64,000 nucleotides of DNA from positions 1 through 64,000 of the forward strand of contig JAFSFD010000002.1 in NCBI GenBank assembly GCA_017435365.1, in the 5' to 3' direction. A program made the translations under genes and the position numbers. The notes under the pieces are model-generated. The model ran no database searches. It was not told the origin of the DNA and worked only from the letters and a program-made list of their open reading frames with translations. Positions 25,821-33,223 of the stretch are shown piece after piece; position 1 is the stretch's first letter, and each line of letters opens with the position of its first letter. The stretch is from Akkermansia sp. Lineage in GTDB: Bacteria > Verrucomicrobiota > Verrucomicrobiia > Verrucomicrobiales > Akkermansiaceae.

Positions 25821-26753
25821 TCAAACTTTGGGACACGTGTGCCGCACAACCTGCCACAAACACACCGCCGCCACAACAGCTGCAAAACCCGCCCAGGCTG
25901 GGTAGTGCCACCCACCGCAGCAGACGAAGGCCACAGCCTCCAGCACCAGCATGAGGCAAATAGCCAGCGGCGCACTCTGCCCTGCCTTCCTGCACCCCAG
26001 CAGGCGGAACACACCCAGCAGCAGAGCCGGCACCATCAGGATAGCACCCTGCGCCATCCAGGCATCCCAATGAGCGCGTTCCAACTCCCTGCGGTCATGC
26101 GACTTGAAGAGTTGCTCATCGTCAACCACCTCATGCACGGGCGAGATTTCACTCCCGCGCTGAATACCGCGCACCACCGCCGGGGTGCCATTGGCCACCA
26201 TGCTGCAGCACAACTTGAGGGGCGGCTCGTCCTCCAATTCCAGATTCAGGTAATACGGCGATTTATTCATCTCGCTCTGCACCTCCCGGCAATAGGGTTT
26301 CCACTCTTCCGGCAAGTGAACAAGCTCCATGGGTATTTTCTGATTTCCCATGGTGATATGCTCAGGCAGTTTCAACGAAAATGCCCCCATGCGGATGCTG
26401 CGGGCCTGCTGGTTCCTGCTCCGCAGAGGCAGCCCGCGATACTGCTTATCGACATAGCGCCCATCCACCCAGCGACCGGGGCTGGCCTGCAGCGTCAACT
26501 GCAGGGCCTGGCAGCGCACGCCGATATCGGGCAGCTCCAGCCATTCATCCGTATAAGCGGGTGCTGCCAGCTGAACCTTGCGTCCTTCATTGGCCGGGTC
26601 CACGGCATCCGGGCTGATGCACAGGTACGGTTCCTGGTAAATCACCTCCAGCAGCCTGGTATACTGATGCCCGCAGCAGTACGACAAGCCCAGAACGGGC
26701 AGCAGCAGAAACGCCGCGAGCACACACCGGAGAAACATCAGCACATACTTCAT
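25821..26753 (-). CDS. Membrane protein of unknown function
   Basis: About 310 residues are encoded from the ATG at 26753, which overlaps the gph stop as ATGA; an upstream start at 26810 would run into gph. The N-terminus has one membrane span (MKYVLMFLRCVLAAFLLLPVLGLSYCCG), then a long hydrophilic, probably periplasmic domain of about 170 residues, then two or three C-terminal spans (AILMVPALLLGVFRLLG; ICLMLVLEAVAFVCCGGWHY; GFAAVVAAVCLWQVV). I recognise no family. Position third in an lpxA-gph operon is not enough to suggest a function. Its stop codon abuts the palindromic repeat. Confidence 0.75.
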   Translation of the reverse strand: MKYVLMFLRCVLAAFLLLPVLGLSYCCGHQYTRLLEVIYQEPYLCISPDAVDPANEGRKVQLAAPAYTDEWLELPDIGVRCQALQLTLQASPGRWVDGRYVDKQYRGLPLRSRNQQARSIRMGAFSLKLPEHITMGNQKIPMELVHLPEEWKPYCREVQSEMNKSPYYLNLELEDEPPLKLCCSMVANGTPAVVRGIQRGSEISPVHEVVDDEQLFKSHDRRELERAHWDAWMAQGAILMVPALLLGVFRLLGCRKAGQSAPLAICLMLVLEAVAFVCCGGWHYPAWAGFAAVVAAVCLWQVVRHTCPKV

Positions 26754-27421
26754 ATACCAAGCAGATTCAACTCCAGTTCCGCCACGGTTTCGCACACCGG
26801 CGCCGGCCACGCCCGCAGCGCCGCAGGGTCTGCCGCGTAGCCCCAGCCCACCAGCACCAGGGAGGTGCCGGCATTCTCCGCGCAGCGGGCATCAAAAAGC
26901 GAATCTCCCACCAGCGTTATCTCCGCCGGGGCAACGCCCCATTTCTCCGCAATATGGTGCATGGAAGCCGGATTCGGCTTGCGCGGGAAAGCCAGGGTAT
27001 AGCCCAGCACCACATCAAAGGGCACCGTGGGGAAGATATGCCGCACCATGGGCTCCGTGACCTCATGCGGTTTGTTGGAAAGCACAGCCAGCTTCACCCC
27101 GGCAGCCGCCAGTTTCTCCAGAAGCGGGGTTATCCCTTCATAAGCTCGTGTATACTCATCCCCACACCAGCAGGTGGGATACTCGCGGCGGAAGGCAGCA
27201 TGCACGCGCTCCAGTTCCTCCGGCGGGGCATCCGCGGCATCTGCATAGCCTATGGCGGCTGCGCAGAGATTCGCCGCCCCGCGGCCAATCATGCTGCGCA
27301 CCTTTTCCGGCGCATGCGTCGGCAGACCGCAGGCAGATAAAGCACGGTTGATTCCCTCCGCAATGCCGGGCAGAGAATCAACCAGTGTGCCGTCCAGGTC
27401 AAATACCAGGTACTTTTTCAT
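26750..27421 (-). CDS. gph: HAD-family phosphatase, phosphoglycolate phosphatase-like
   Basis: This 223-residue HAD hydrolase has motif I FDLDGTLVDS (catalytic Asp8 and Asp10), a helical cap beginning PGIAEGINRALSACGL, motif II LAVLSNKP, motif III lysine in RKPNPASM, and motif IV VGDSLFDARCAENAG. These features match phosphoglycolate phosphatase and close relatives that remove 2-phosphoglycolate or act on small sugar phosphates. The ATG directly follows the lpxA stop with no spacer, and the stop overlaps the next start by ATGA, so the three genes form a tightly coupled operon. The gph name is by similarity; substrate ranges in this family are broad. Confidence 0.85.
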   Translation of the reverse strand: MKKYLVFDLDGTLVDSLPGIAEGINRALSACGLPTHAPEKVRSMIGRGAANLCAAAIGYADAADAPPEELERVHAAFRREYPTCWCGDEYTRAYEGITPLLEKLAAAGVKLAVLSNKPHEVTEPMVRHIFPTVPFDVVLGYTLAFPRKPNPASMHHIAEKWGVAPAEITLVGDSLFDARCAENAGTSLVLVGWGYAADPAALRAWPAPVCETVAELELNLLGI

Positions 27422-28213
27422 TTAACGGGCAAAGCCGCGCTGGGAAGCGCGCAGGAAATCCACCATGTACTTGATGTGGGGATTGCTGCCGTACTTTTCA
27501 TCACCGAGCACCTCAGCATACTTATCCTCCATCTTGTCGCCCTTGTTATCCTTGTAGAGGAAGAGCTTGCGGTAGGCAAAGCGCAGCGCGCGGATATCCT
27601 CATCCGAGAAGCCGCGGCGGGAAAGGCCCACCTGATTGATGGCACGGAGGTTGGCCGGGGAGCCCTCAGCAATCATGTAAGGGGCGATATCCTGCACCAC
27701 CTTGGCCATGCCGCCCACCATGGCGTGGTCGCCGATGCGCACGAACTGGTGCAGAGCCGCACAGCCGGAGACTATCACCCAATTGCCGATTTCGCAGTGA
27801 CCGGCAGCAGCCGCATAGCCGGAGAAAATGTTGTGGTCGCCCACATGGCATTCATGACCGCAGTGGGAGTGAATCAGGAAGTTATTGTAGGAGCCGATAA
27901 CCGTGCGCAGGTCAGGCGCCGTGGAGCGGTTGATGTTGCAGTATTCGCGGAACACGTTGTAATCACCCACCTCCAGCGTGGTCGGCTCACCGGCATACTT
28001 CAAATCCTGAGTCTTGGTACCGATGGTGCAGAAGGGGAAAAATTCATTCCCCTTACCGAACTTCGAGGGCCCGCCAATCACCACATGACTATGCAGCACA
28101 CAGCCGGCACCCAGCTGCACATGCGGCCCCACCACACAATACGGCCCGATTTTCACATCATCTGCAATCTCGCAAGTCGGGTCAACAATAGCTGTAGGAT
28201 GAATCTCTGCCAT
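27422..28213 (-). CDS. lpxA: UDP-N-acetylglucosamine O-acyltransferase LpxA
   Basis: LpxA catalyses the first step of lipid A synthesis, moving a 3-hydroxyacyl chain from ACP to UDP-GlcNAc. The product (about 263 residues) is a left-handed beta-helix with regular hexapeptide repeats starting IHPTAIVDPTCEIADDVKIG. IHSHCGHECHVGDHN contains the catalytic histidine region, and GLSRRGFSDEDIRALRFAY is the characteristic C-terminal helical segment. ATG codons at 28213 (MAEIHPTAIV) and 28222 are both possible; homology starts at MAEIHP. It shows that the organism makes lipid A. It is divergent from map across 135 bp. Confidence 0.95.
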   Translation of the reverse strand: MAEIHPTAIVDPTCEIADDVKIGPYCVVGPHVQLGAGCVLHSHVVIGGPSKFGKGNEFFPFCTIGTKTQDLKYAGEPTTLEVGDYNVFREYCNINRSTAPDLRTVIGSYNNFLIHSHCGHECHVGDHNIFSGYAAAAGHCEIGNWVIVSGCAALHQFVRIGDHAMVGGMAKVVQDIAPYMIAEGSPANLRAINQVGLSRRGFSDEDIRALRFAYRKLFLYKDNKGDKMEDKYAEVLGDEKYGSNPHIKYMVDFLRASQRGFAR

Positions 28214-28303
28214 AACCTGCATATTACACCCGCCCCCGCGCCGCTTCAAGCACAAAATCCGTTATTTCTGCGGAAAACCGGTAAAAAAGATACGGTTCCG
28301 CGC

Positions 28304-28332
28304 TTGCCCCGGCGGGGCGCCTGTGCTACAAT
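28304..28332 (+). promoter_or_regulatory. Candidate promoter for map
   Basis: TTGCCC (28304-28309) and TACAAT (28327-28332) are 17 bp apart. The -10 overlaps an upstream ATG at 28331, so the ATG at 28349 is the likely start and the leader would be about 10 bases. Confidence 0.55.
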
Positions 28333-28348
28333 GCCCGCAGACAAGACC

Positions 28349-29146
28349 ATGGCAGACCGCATCCCCGTACGCAATCCGAACGAAATCAGCAAGCTCCGCA
28401 AGGCCGGCGAGGTATCCGCCCGCATCCTCATGGAGCTGCAGACCATCATCCGCCCCGGCATCACCACCAAGGAGATTGATGACTACGCCGCCGAGCTCTT
28501 CCGCCGCGAAAAATGCGGCAATGCCTTCTTCGGCTACTCCGGGTACCCCGGCCAGCTCTGCATCTCGGTGAATGAGGAAGTGGTGCACGGCATAGGCGGT
28601 CCCCGCGTGCTGCGCGACGGCGACATCGTGAGCCTGGATGCCGGCGCCATTGTGGACGGCTGGTACGGCGACAACGCCCTGACCGTGGGCGTAGGCGAAC
28701 ATGTGAGCGTGGAGGCCCGCCGCCTGATGGCCGTGACCGAGGAGGCCCTGTTCCGCGGCATCGAGCAGGCGAAACAAGGCAATTCTCTCATGGACGTATG
28801 CGGCGCTATCGAGGACTACGTGCGCCCCTTCGGTTTCGGCATTGTACGGGACTTTGTGGGGCACGGCGTGGGGCGCCACCTGCACGAGGAACCGCAGATT
28901 CCGAACTACCGTCCGAATTACCCCCTGCCCCGCCTGAAGCGCGGCATGATTCTGGCCATTGAGCCCATGATTACACTGGGCTCCTATCGCGTGCGCGTGC
29001 TCGAAGACGACTGGACCACCATCACGACCGATGGTTCCTGGTCTGCCCACTTCGAGCACACTGTGGCCGTGGGCTCCCGCGGCGGCGAGATTCTGACCGA
29101 GCGCCCCCGCATCGCCCTGCCCGAGCAGCTGGGAATCACCCTGTAA
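28349..29146 (+). CDS. map: Methionine aminopeptidase, type I
   Basis: This di-metal enzyme removes N-terminal methionine from new proteins. From the ATG at 28349 the 265-residue product carries metal ligands at the same numbers as the E. coli enzyme: Asp97 in SLDAG and Asp108 in YGDNAL. The His ligand follows in GHGVGRHLHEEP, and the two Glu ligands in LAIEPMI and FEHTVAV. VHGIGGPRVLRDGDIV is also typical. An alternative ATG at 28331 overlaps the -10 element of the best promoter and is not preferred. A small membrane-protein gene follows after 12 bp, so the two are likely co-transcribed. Confidence 0.96.
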   Translation: MADRIPVRNPNEISKLRKAGEVSARILMELQTIIRPGITTKEIDDYAAELFRREKCGNAFFGYSGYPGQLCISVNEEVVHGIGGPRVLRDGDIVSLDAGAIVDGWYGDNALTVGVGEHVSVEARRLMAVTEEALFRGIEQAKQGNSLMDVCGAIEDYVRPFGFGIVRDFVGHGVGRHLHEEPQIPNYRPNYPLPRLKRGMILAIEPMITLGSYRVRVLEDDWTTITTDGSWSAHFEHTVAVGSRGGEILTERPRIALPEQLGITL

Positions 29147-29158
29147 AGCCCGCTGCAC

Positions 29159-29971
29159 ATGCGCAACCGCCTTTTCCTGCTGGCCCTGCTGGCGGCGCTC
29201 ATCCTCATTCAGGCGGTGCTGCGCTCCGCCGCCATGTCCACCCCCTTCCACGGGGGCAGTACCCTGGGCGGGTATACTTTCTGGGAACTGCGCGGCGTGC
29301 TGCCGCTCGGCGTCTTTGCAGCCGGAAGCCTGCTGTTCCTGAGCGCCGCAGCCGCCCAGTGCGCACAGGCCATTCTGCAACTCGCACAGAAAAACAAGAG
29401 CAGCCTTGCGCACAAGCTCGGCAGCATCGCCTCTGCCGGTTTATGGTGCGGTGCCCCCTGCCTGGCTGCCTGCTATAATGCCCTGCCCTGCATCTTCCCC
29501 TGGCTCAACGACTATGACCCGCAGGGCTGGCAAACCGCCCAGAACCTGGAATGGGCGCTTCACGGCAGCCTCATCGCGCTCATCCTCTGCCGCGTGCTGA
29601 CCTTGAGCAAGCCATCCGTTGCCGCCTACCTCACCCTGCCCGTCTCCCTGCTCTGCCTGCTGGCATGCGGGCAGATGTGGTTCGGTATTCCCTTTATCCT
29701 GCTGCCCATCGGGCTCATGGGCGCCGGCGGTGCCGCCATGCTGCTGGGGCGCGGCCGCCGCTGGGCAGCCATCCCCCTGCTGACCGCCGTCATCATGAAT
29801 GCCGTGTCCTTCGGGTACAACGTAGCAATCGAGCACCCGTTCCAAACCGTGGCTTATCCGGAAACGCCCCTCTGGGTCACATACGCCGGCACCCTCCTGC
29901 TTCTGCTACCGGCCTTGTTCCTCAAAGTCACCTCATTGCGCCGCGAAAATCCCTATAGCTCTAGCAATTGA
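29159..29971 (+). CDS. Polytopic membrane protein of unknown function
   Basis: The 270-residue product has about seven hydrophobic segments, starting MRNRLFLLALLAALILIQAVL and including GVLPLGVFAAGSLLFLSAAAA, SLIALILCRVLTL, LPVSLLCLLACGQMWFGIPF and YAGTLLLLLPALFLKV. The first outward region and the segment CGAPCLAACYNALPCIFPW have several cysteines. No family is recognised. It starts 12 bp after map and ends before a strong bidirectional terminator. Nothing in its context suggests a function. Confidence 0.75.
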   Translation: MRNRLFLLALLAALILIQAVLRSAAMSTPFHGGSTLGGYTFWELRGVLPLGVFAAGSLLFLSAAAAQCAQAILQLAQKNKSSLAHKLGSIASAGLWCGAPCLAACYNALPCIFPWLNDYDPQGWQTAQNLEWALHGSLIALILCRVLTLSKPSVAAYLTLPVSLLCLLACGQMWFGIPFILLPIGLMGAGGAAMLLGRGRRWAAIPLLTAVIMNAVSFGYNVAIEHPFQTVAYPETPLWVTYAGTLLLLLPALFLKVTSLRRENPYSSSN

Positions 29972-30005
29972 AGAGGGTTGCACCCGGGAGACCCGGCGCT
30001 GAGTT

Positions 30006-30048
30006 ACACGAAAAAAGGCACACCGTGAAGGTGTGCCTTTTTTCGTGT
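30006..30048. terminator. Bidirectional terminator
   Basis: AAAAAAGGCACACC (within 30006-30024) pairs with GGTGTGCCTTTTTT (30030-30048) around GTGAA. The A/T flanks serve the membrane-protein gene on + and tRNA-Asp on -. Confidence 0.9.
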
Positions 30049-30052
30049 AAAA

Positions 30053-30127
30053 CGAAGCGGACGGGGCTCGAACCCGCGACCTCAGCCGTGACAGGGCTGC
30101 GCTCTAACCAAACTGAGCTACCGCTCC
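30053..30127 (-). tRNA. tRNA-Asp (GTC anticodon)
   Basis: The - strand folds as a standard cloverleaf. The acceptor GGAGCGG pairs with CCGCTTC, the D-arm is GTAGCTCAG, the anticodon stem CAGCC/GGCTG encloses CTGTCAC with anticodon GTC, and the T-arm contains GGTTCGA. CCA is not encoded. Confidence 0.95.
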
Positions 30128-30301
30128 ATCGGTTTTACCGATTCCCCACCTTGCAGCGAGGACGGGCACATTATACAGACTTGCCTGCCGCATTGCAAGC
30201 CTTTTTTTGAAGAAAAAATGGCTTCTTGCGAAAAAAACAGCTGATTTCTGAATCAAAAAAGAGAAAAATTGAAAAATTCGCGCAAAAATTAGAATTTTGT
30301 C

Positions 30302-30330
30302 TTGACTCGAGCCATTTCATGATGTATACT
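30302..30330 (+). promoter_or_regulatory. Promoter for tRNA-Arg
   Basis: TTGACT (30302-30307) and TATACT (30325-30330) are separated by 17 bp, about 43 bp upstream of the tRNA. Confidence 0.75.
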
Positions 30331-30372
30331 GCGGCCACCGCAACACTGAGTGCGGTTCCTGAAAAGGAAAAA

Positions 30373-30446
30373 GCGCCCGTAGCTCAATTGGATAGAGCAT
30401 CTGACTACGGATCAGAAGGTTTGAGGTTCGAATCCCCACGGGCGTG
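30373..30446 (+). tRNA. tRNA-Arg (ACG anticodon)
   Basis: The acceptor GCGCCCG pairs with CGGGCGT, the D-arm is GTAGCTCAATTGGATAGAGC, the anticodon stem TCTGA/TCAGA encloses CTACGGA with anticodon ACG (A34 is expected to be edited to inosine), and the T-arm is GAGGTTCGAATCCCC. CCA is not encoded. Confidence 0.95.
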
Positions 30447-30473
30447 TTTCTCAAAAGGAATTAGCAAAAAAAT

Positions 30474-30504
30474 GCCGGTTCGATTCAACGAAACCGGCTT
30501 TTTT
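30474..30504 (+). terminator. Intrinsic terminator after tRNA-Arg
   Basis: GCCGGTT (30474-30480) pairs with AACCGGC (30492-30498), followed by six T. Confidence 0.8.
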
Positions 30505-30536
30505 GTCCACTAATACCTGTAGAGAAAAAAAGACAT

Positions 30537-30895
30537 GGGGGCGTCCCGGTTTCGACTGAACATTCGAGGCGCCGGCTGCATGTGGAGGTTGATCGGCTGG
30601 CCTCCTTAAAAGCCGCTCAAAAGATTAAGTGCCTATTCTAAGAACGAATACGCCATGGCTGCGTAACTAACGCGCCTTGCGCCGATTCCCGACGCCTACT
30701 AGGGATGACGCGCCTAGCTCAGTAGGCAGGTGCCCGGCGGGGAAACCGCGTCGGGCATGACATCCACAGGTTTCTGGCTATGGTGAAAGGCTGACGCGGA
30801 GCGGATCACCGGCGAGATGCAGCAATCCGCGTCTGAACATGGAGATGCTTGCGTCAACAGTGTCCAGGACAGGGGTTCAATTCCCCTCGCCTCCA
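30537..30895 (+). ncRNA. ssrA: Transfer-messenger RNA (tmRNA)
   Basis: tmRNA rescues stalled ribosomes with SmpB. The 5' end GGGGGCG (30537-30543) pairs with CGCCTCC (30888-30894), and the T-arm GGGGTTCAATTCCCC completes the tRNA-like half. The tag reading frame runs 30631-30666: resume codon GCC preceded by TAAGT, encoding AYSKNEYAMAA and ending in TAA. This parallels E. coli, where TAGTC precedes the GCA resume codon and the tag ends ALAA. The gene is one piece and CCA is not encoded. It lies between the tRNA-Arg terminator and its own terminator. Confidence 0.95.
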
Positions 30896-30902
30896 TCAAA
30901 AA

Positions 30903-30929
30903 GCCACCTTCCGCACGAAGGTGGCTTTT
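30903..30929 (+). terminator. Intrinsic terminator after tmRNA
   Basis: GCCACCTTC (30903-30911) pairs with GAAGGTGGC (30917-30925) around CGCAC, followed by TTTT. Confidence 0.85.
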
Positions 30930-30970
30930 CAGCTTTCTCCTGAAAAAGACAGTAAAAAGCCAGGTTGAGA

Positions 30971-31001
30971 CGGAATGAATGATTGCATTCCGCTGCGGAA
31001 T
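30971..31001. promoter_or_regulatory. Interlocking short palindromes upstream of the Ala/Pro-rich membrane protein gene
   Basis: CGGAATG (30971-30977), CATTCCG (30986-30992) and GCGGAAT (30995-31001) can form alternative hairpins, since the middle segment pairs with either neighbour. They lie about 50-80 bp before the ATG at 31053 and could be an operator or an RNA switch; no known regulator site is recognised. Confidence 0.35.
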
Positions 31002-31052
31002 ATGGTAAACATATAGGGTACGTAGTTCATTTTCTCACAAACTCTGCATACT

Positions 31053-33056
31053 ATGGCCACTCCTAAATTGAAACCCGCCAGCGCACCTGCCGCCTCTCCG
31101 CGCCTGCTGCGTCCCACCGGCGCCGCACCTGCTGCAGCTCCCAAGCTGAAGAGCGCCACCGGCAAAACCATCGCGCCCAAGAAAGCACCGGCTCCCGCCA
31201 AGGCCGCAGCCCCCGCAAAGGCCGCAGCCTCCAAAGCAGCCAAGCCTGCCACCCCGGCTCCCGAGGTAAAGGAAGATACCCCCATTGCCGCCGAAGCAGC
31301 CGCTCCGGAAGTTGCACCCATTGAGGAAATCGCCACTCCCGTGGAGGAGACTCCGGTTGAAGCCACCCTCACCCCTGAGGAGGAAGAGGCCGCACGCCTG
31401 GCCCAGGAAGAATACGAACGCCAGCTGGAAGAATATAACCGCCAGATGGAAGAGTACAACCGCCAGATGGCCGCCCTCCAGGCCGCAGAAAGCGAAGCCG
31501 CCCCGGCAGCGGAAGCCCCGGCAGAAGAAATTCCCGCCGAAGCCGCCCCCACCGAGGAAGCCCCCGCGGCCACCGAGCCCAGGAAGAAGAAAAAGAAGGC
31601 ACCCCGTCCCACGCTGACTGAGGAGGAAATGGCCCAGGTGCAAGCCGCACTGGAAGCTGAAGCAAAGCAGCCTGTGTGGAAGACCGTGCCCTTCATGATA
31701 GGCGCCGGCCTGCTGGTGGTTACCATCGGCATCTGCACCGTGATGGTCGTACAGAAACAGGCAGAAGACGCCCGCATCGAAGCCCACCGTGAATACACGA
31801 ACACCCTGCTCCGCCGCGCTCAGGACATCAATATGAAGGGCGTGGAAAACATGGCAGATGCCGCCAAGAAGGGTGTAAACGTCACCTGCTCCATGGAAGA
31901 CGCCAAAGCCCTGATGGAAGTGGTGGTAGATCCCTACGTAAAGGGCGAAAACGGCAAGCCCCGCTACGGCGCCCGCGCTGAGGGTGTGGCCATGAATGCC
32001 TGCCTGCTGCTGGGTCTGGCCGCTGAGAAGGATGCCACCATCCGCGACATGATTTTCGACACCATGGGCAAGGAATGCACCAAAATCAAGCCCGTCCTCT
32101 TCAACTGGCTGCTCCAGCGCATCGCCATTTCCGATGCCGATGGCGTGAACACCAGCCTTAAGAAGCTCTCCAAGGTAGTAGCCGATAAGAAGACGGCCAA
32201 GCCCTGGAAAGACCAGGGCAAGATTCTTTCCCACATCTGGGAATGCATCGGCCTGCGTGTCACGGAAGCCGATGTGAAGGAAATCATTGGTCTGCTTAAG
32301 ACCGATATGGCAGATGGGCCGCTGACCACGAATCTCTGCATCTGTCTGAGTAACGTCATCAAAATGATGGATGATGCCGATGCCAAGGCACGACTGGGTG
32401 ATGAAATCTTCACCACCATGCCGGAAAAACTGAGCAAGAACACCAACATGGCAGGCATTCTGGCTTCCGCATGCTCGCCCAAGGCGCTGGAATACTACAA
32501 GCAGGAACTCTCCACCGCCGAAGGATGGACCAAACAGGGTCCCAACTTCCTCGGTGCCTGGGGCAATGACGACATTCTTGACTACGTCCTTGAACTGAAG
32601 GAAACCTACAGCGATGACAAACAGATTCAGGTCTGCATCAACAATATCATCGGCACTATCATGAAGCAGGACCGGCCCCGCACCCAGGAACAGGCCGACA
32701 AACTCATCGAAATGAGCTTCAAGGATGCTTTCGCCGATACCTCCGGAATCAAGGCCATCGTCTTCAAGACCGACCCCGCTTCCATCGAGTATGTGGGCGA
32801 CGACAGCCCTGAACTTCCCGCACTCAAGGAAAAGCAGAAGGAACTGGAAGACCTCCGCAAGCAGAAGACTATCCTCATCAAGGTACTCGCCAATATGAGC
32901 GACCATGACTGGGTGATCAACACCCTCAAAAAGTACACGGCCGACCCGGATGAAGACGTCGCCTACGAAGCAGAACGCGCCATTGAGAAGACGCACGCCA
33001 ATGCTGTGAACGAAGCACAGCAGCGCGAAGCCTACAAGAAGCGCAAGAAGAACTGA
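31053..33056 (+). CDS. Large Ala/Pro/Lys-rich single-pass membrane protein of unknown function
   Basis: This 667-residue protein has three zones. Residues 1 to about 205 are low-complexity (Ala, Pro, Lys, Glu) and include a short coiled coil with the repeated unit EEYNRQM near 125-142; KKKKK precedes the membrane. One membrane span, VPFMIGAGLLVVTIGICTVM (about 213-232), is flanked by charge. The remaining 430 residues are soluble and all-helical, with spacing that resembles HEAT-like helical hairpins and no cysteine-rich or catalytic motifs. The topology is probably N-terminus inside and helical domain in the periplasm. No family is recognised. The low-complexity segment resembles envelope-spanning linkers such as TonB-type proteins, but other TonB features are missing. 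Confidence 0.8.
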   Translation: MATPKLKPASAPAASPRLLRPTGAAPAAAPKLKSATGKTIAPKKAPAPAKAAAPAKAAASKAAKPATPAPEVKEDTPIAAEAAAPEVAPIEEIATPVEETPVEATLTPEEEEAARLAQEEYERQLEEYNRQMEEYNRQMAALQAAESEAAPAAEAPAEEIPAEAAPTEEAPAATEPRKKKKKAPRPTLTEEEMAQVQAALEAEAKQPVWKTVPFMIGAGLLVVTIGICTVMVVQKQAEDARIEAHREYTNTLLRRAQDINMKGVENMADAAKKGVNVTCSMEDAKALMEVVVDPYVKGENGKPRYGARAEGVAMNACLLLGLAAEKDATIRDMIFDTMGKECTKIKPVLFNWLLQRIAISDADGVNTSLKKLSKVVADKKTAKPWKDQGKILSHIWECIGLRVTEADVKEIIGLLKTDMADGPLTTNLCICLSNVIKMMDDADAKARLGDEIFTTMPEKLSKNTNMAGILASACSPKALEYYKQELSTAEGWTKQGPNFLGAWGNDDILDYVLELKETYSDDKQIQVCINNIIGTIMKQDRPRTQEQADKLIEMSFKDAFADTSGIKAIVFKTDPASIEYVGDDSPELPALKEKQKELEDLRKQKTILIKVLANMSDHDWVINTLKKYTADPDEDVAYEAERAIEKTHANAVNEAQQREAYKKRKKN

Positions 33057-33106
33057 CTTCTCCTGACACGCAGGACTTTATCTCTCACCTGTGACTTATT
33101 ACCGGG

Positions 33107-33138
33107 CACCGCATGGCAACCCCATGCGGTGTCTTTTT
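33107..33138 (+). terminator. Intrinsic terminator
   Basis: CACCGCATGG (33107-33116) pairs with CCATGCGGTG (33122-33131), followed by TCTTTTT. Confidence 0.85.
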
Positions 33139-33170
33139 GTCGTCGTTCCGGCAAAAATTTACTTTTATCA

Positions 33171-33199
33171 TTGAATGAGAGCCAGCAGAATGGTAGAAT
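33171..33199 (+). promoter_or_regulatory. Candidate promoter for sulfatase gene
   Basis: TTGAAT (33171-33176) and TAGAAT (33194-33199) are 17 bp apart, 24 bp before the ATG at 33224. Confidence 0.55.
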
Positions 33200-33223
33200 G
33201 AAGCACACAGCTTTTCAAAAACC

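Noticed and set aside
29968-30210. Short frame containing RTGLEPATSAVTGLRSNQ
   Set aside because: It is a translation of the strand opposite tRNA-Asp; such GLEPATS frames are familiar tRNA artefacts. The same holds for the - strand frame at 35547-35855 opposite tRNA-Pro.
30714-30899. A 61-codon - strand frame beginning MMEARGIEPLSWTLL
   Set aside because: It is the complement of the tmRNA 3' half, a common annotation artefact.
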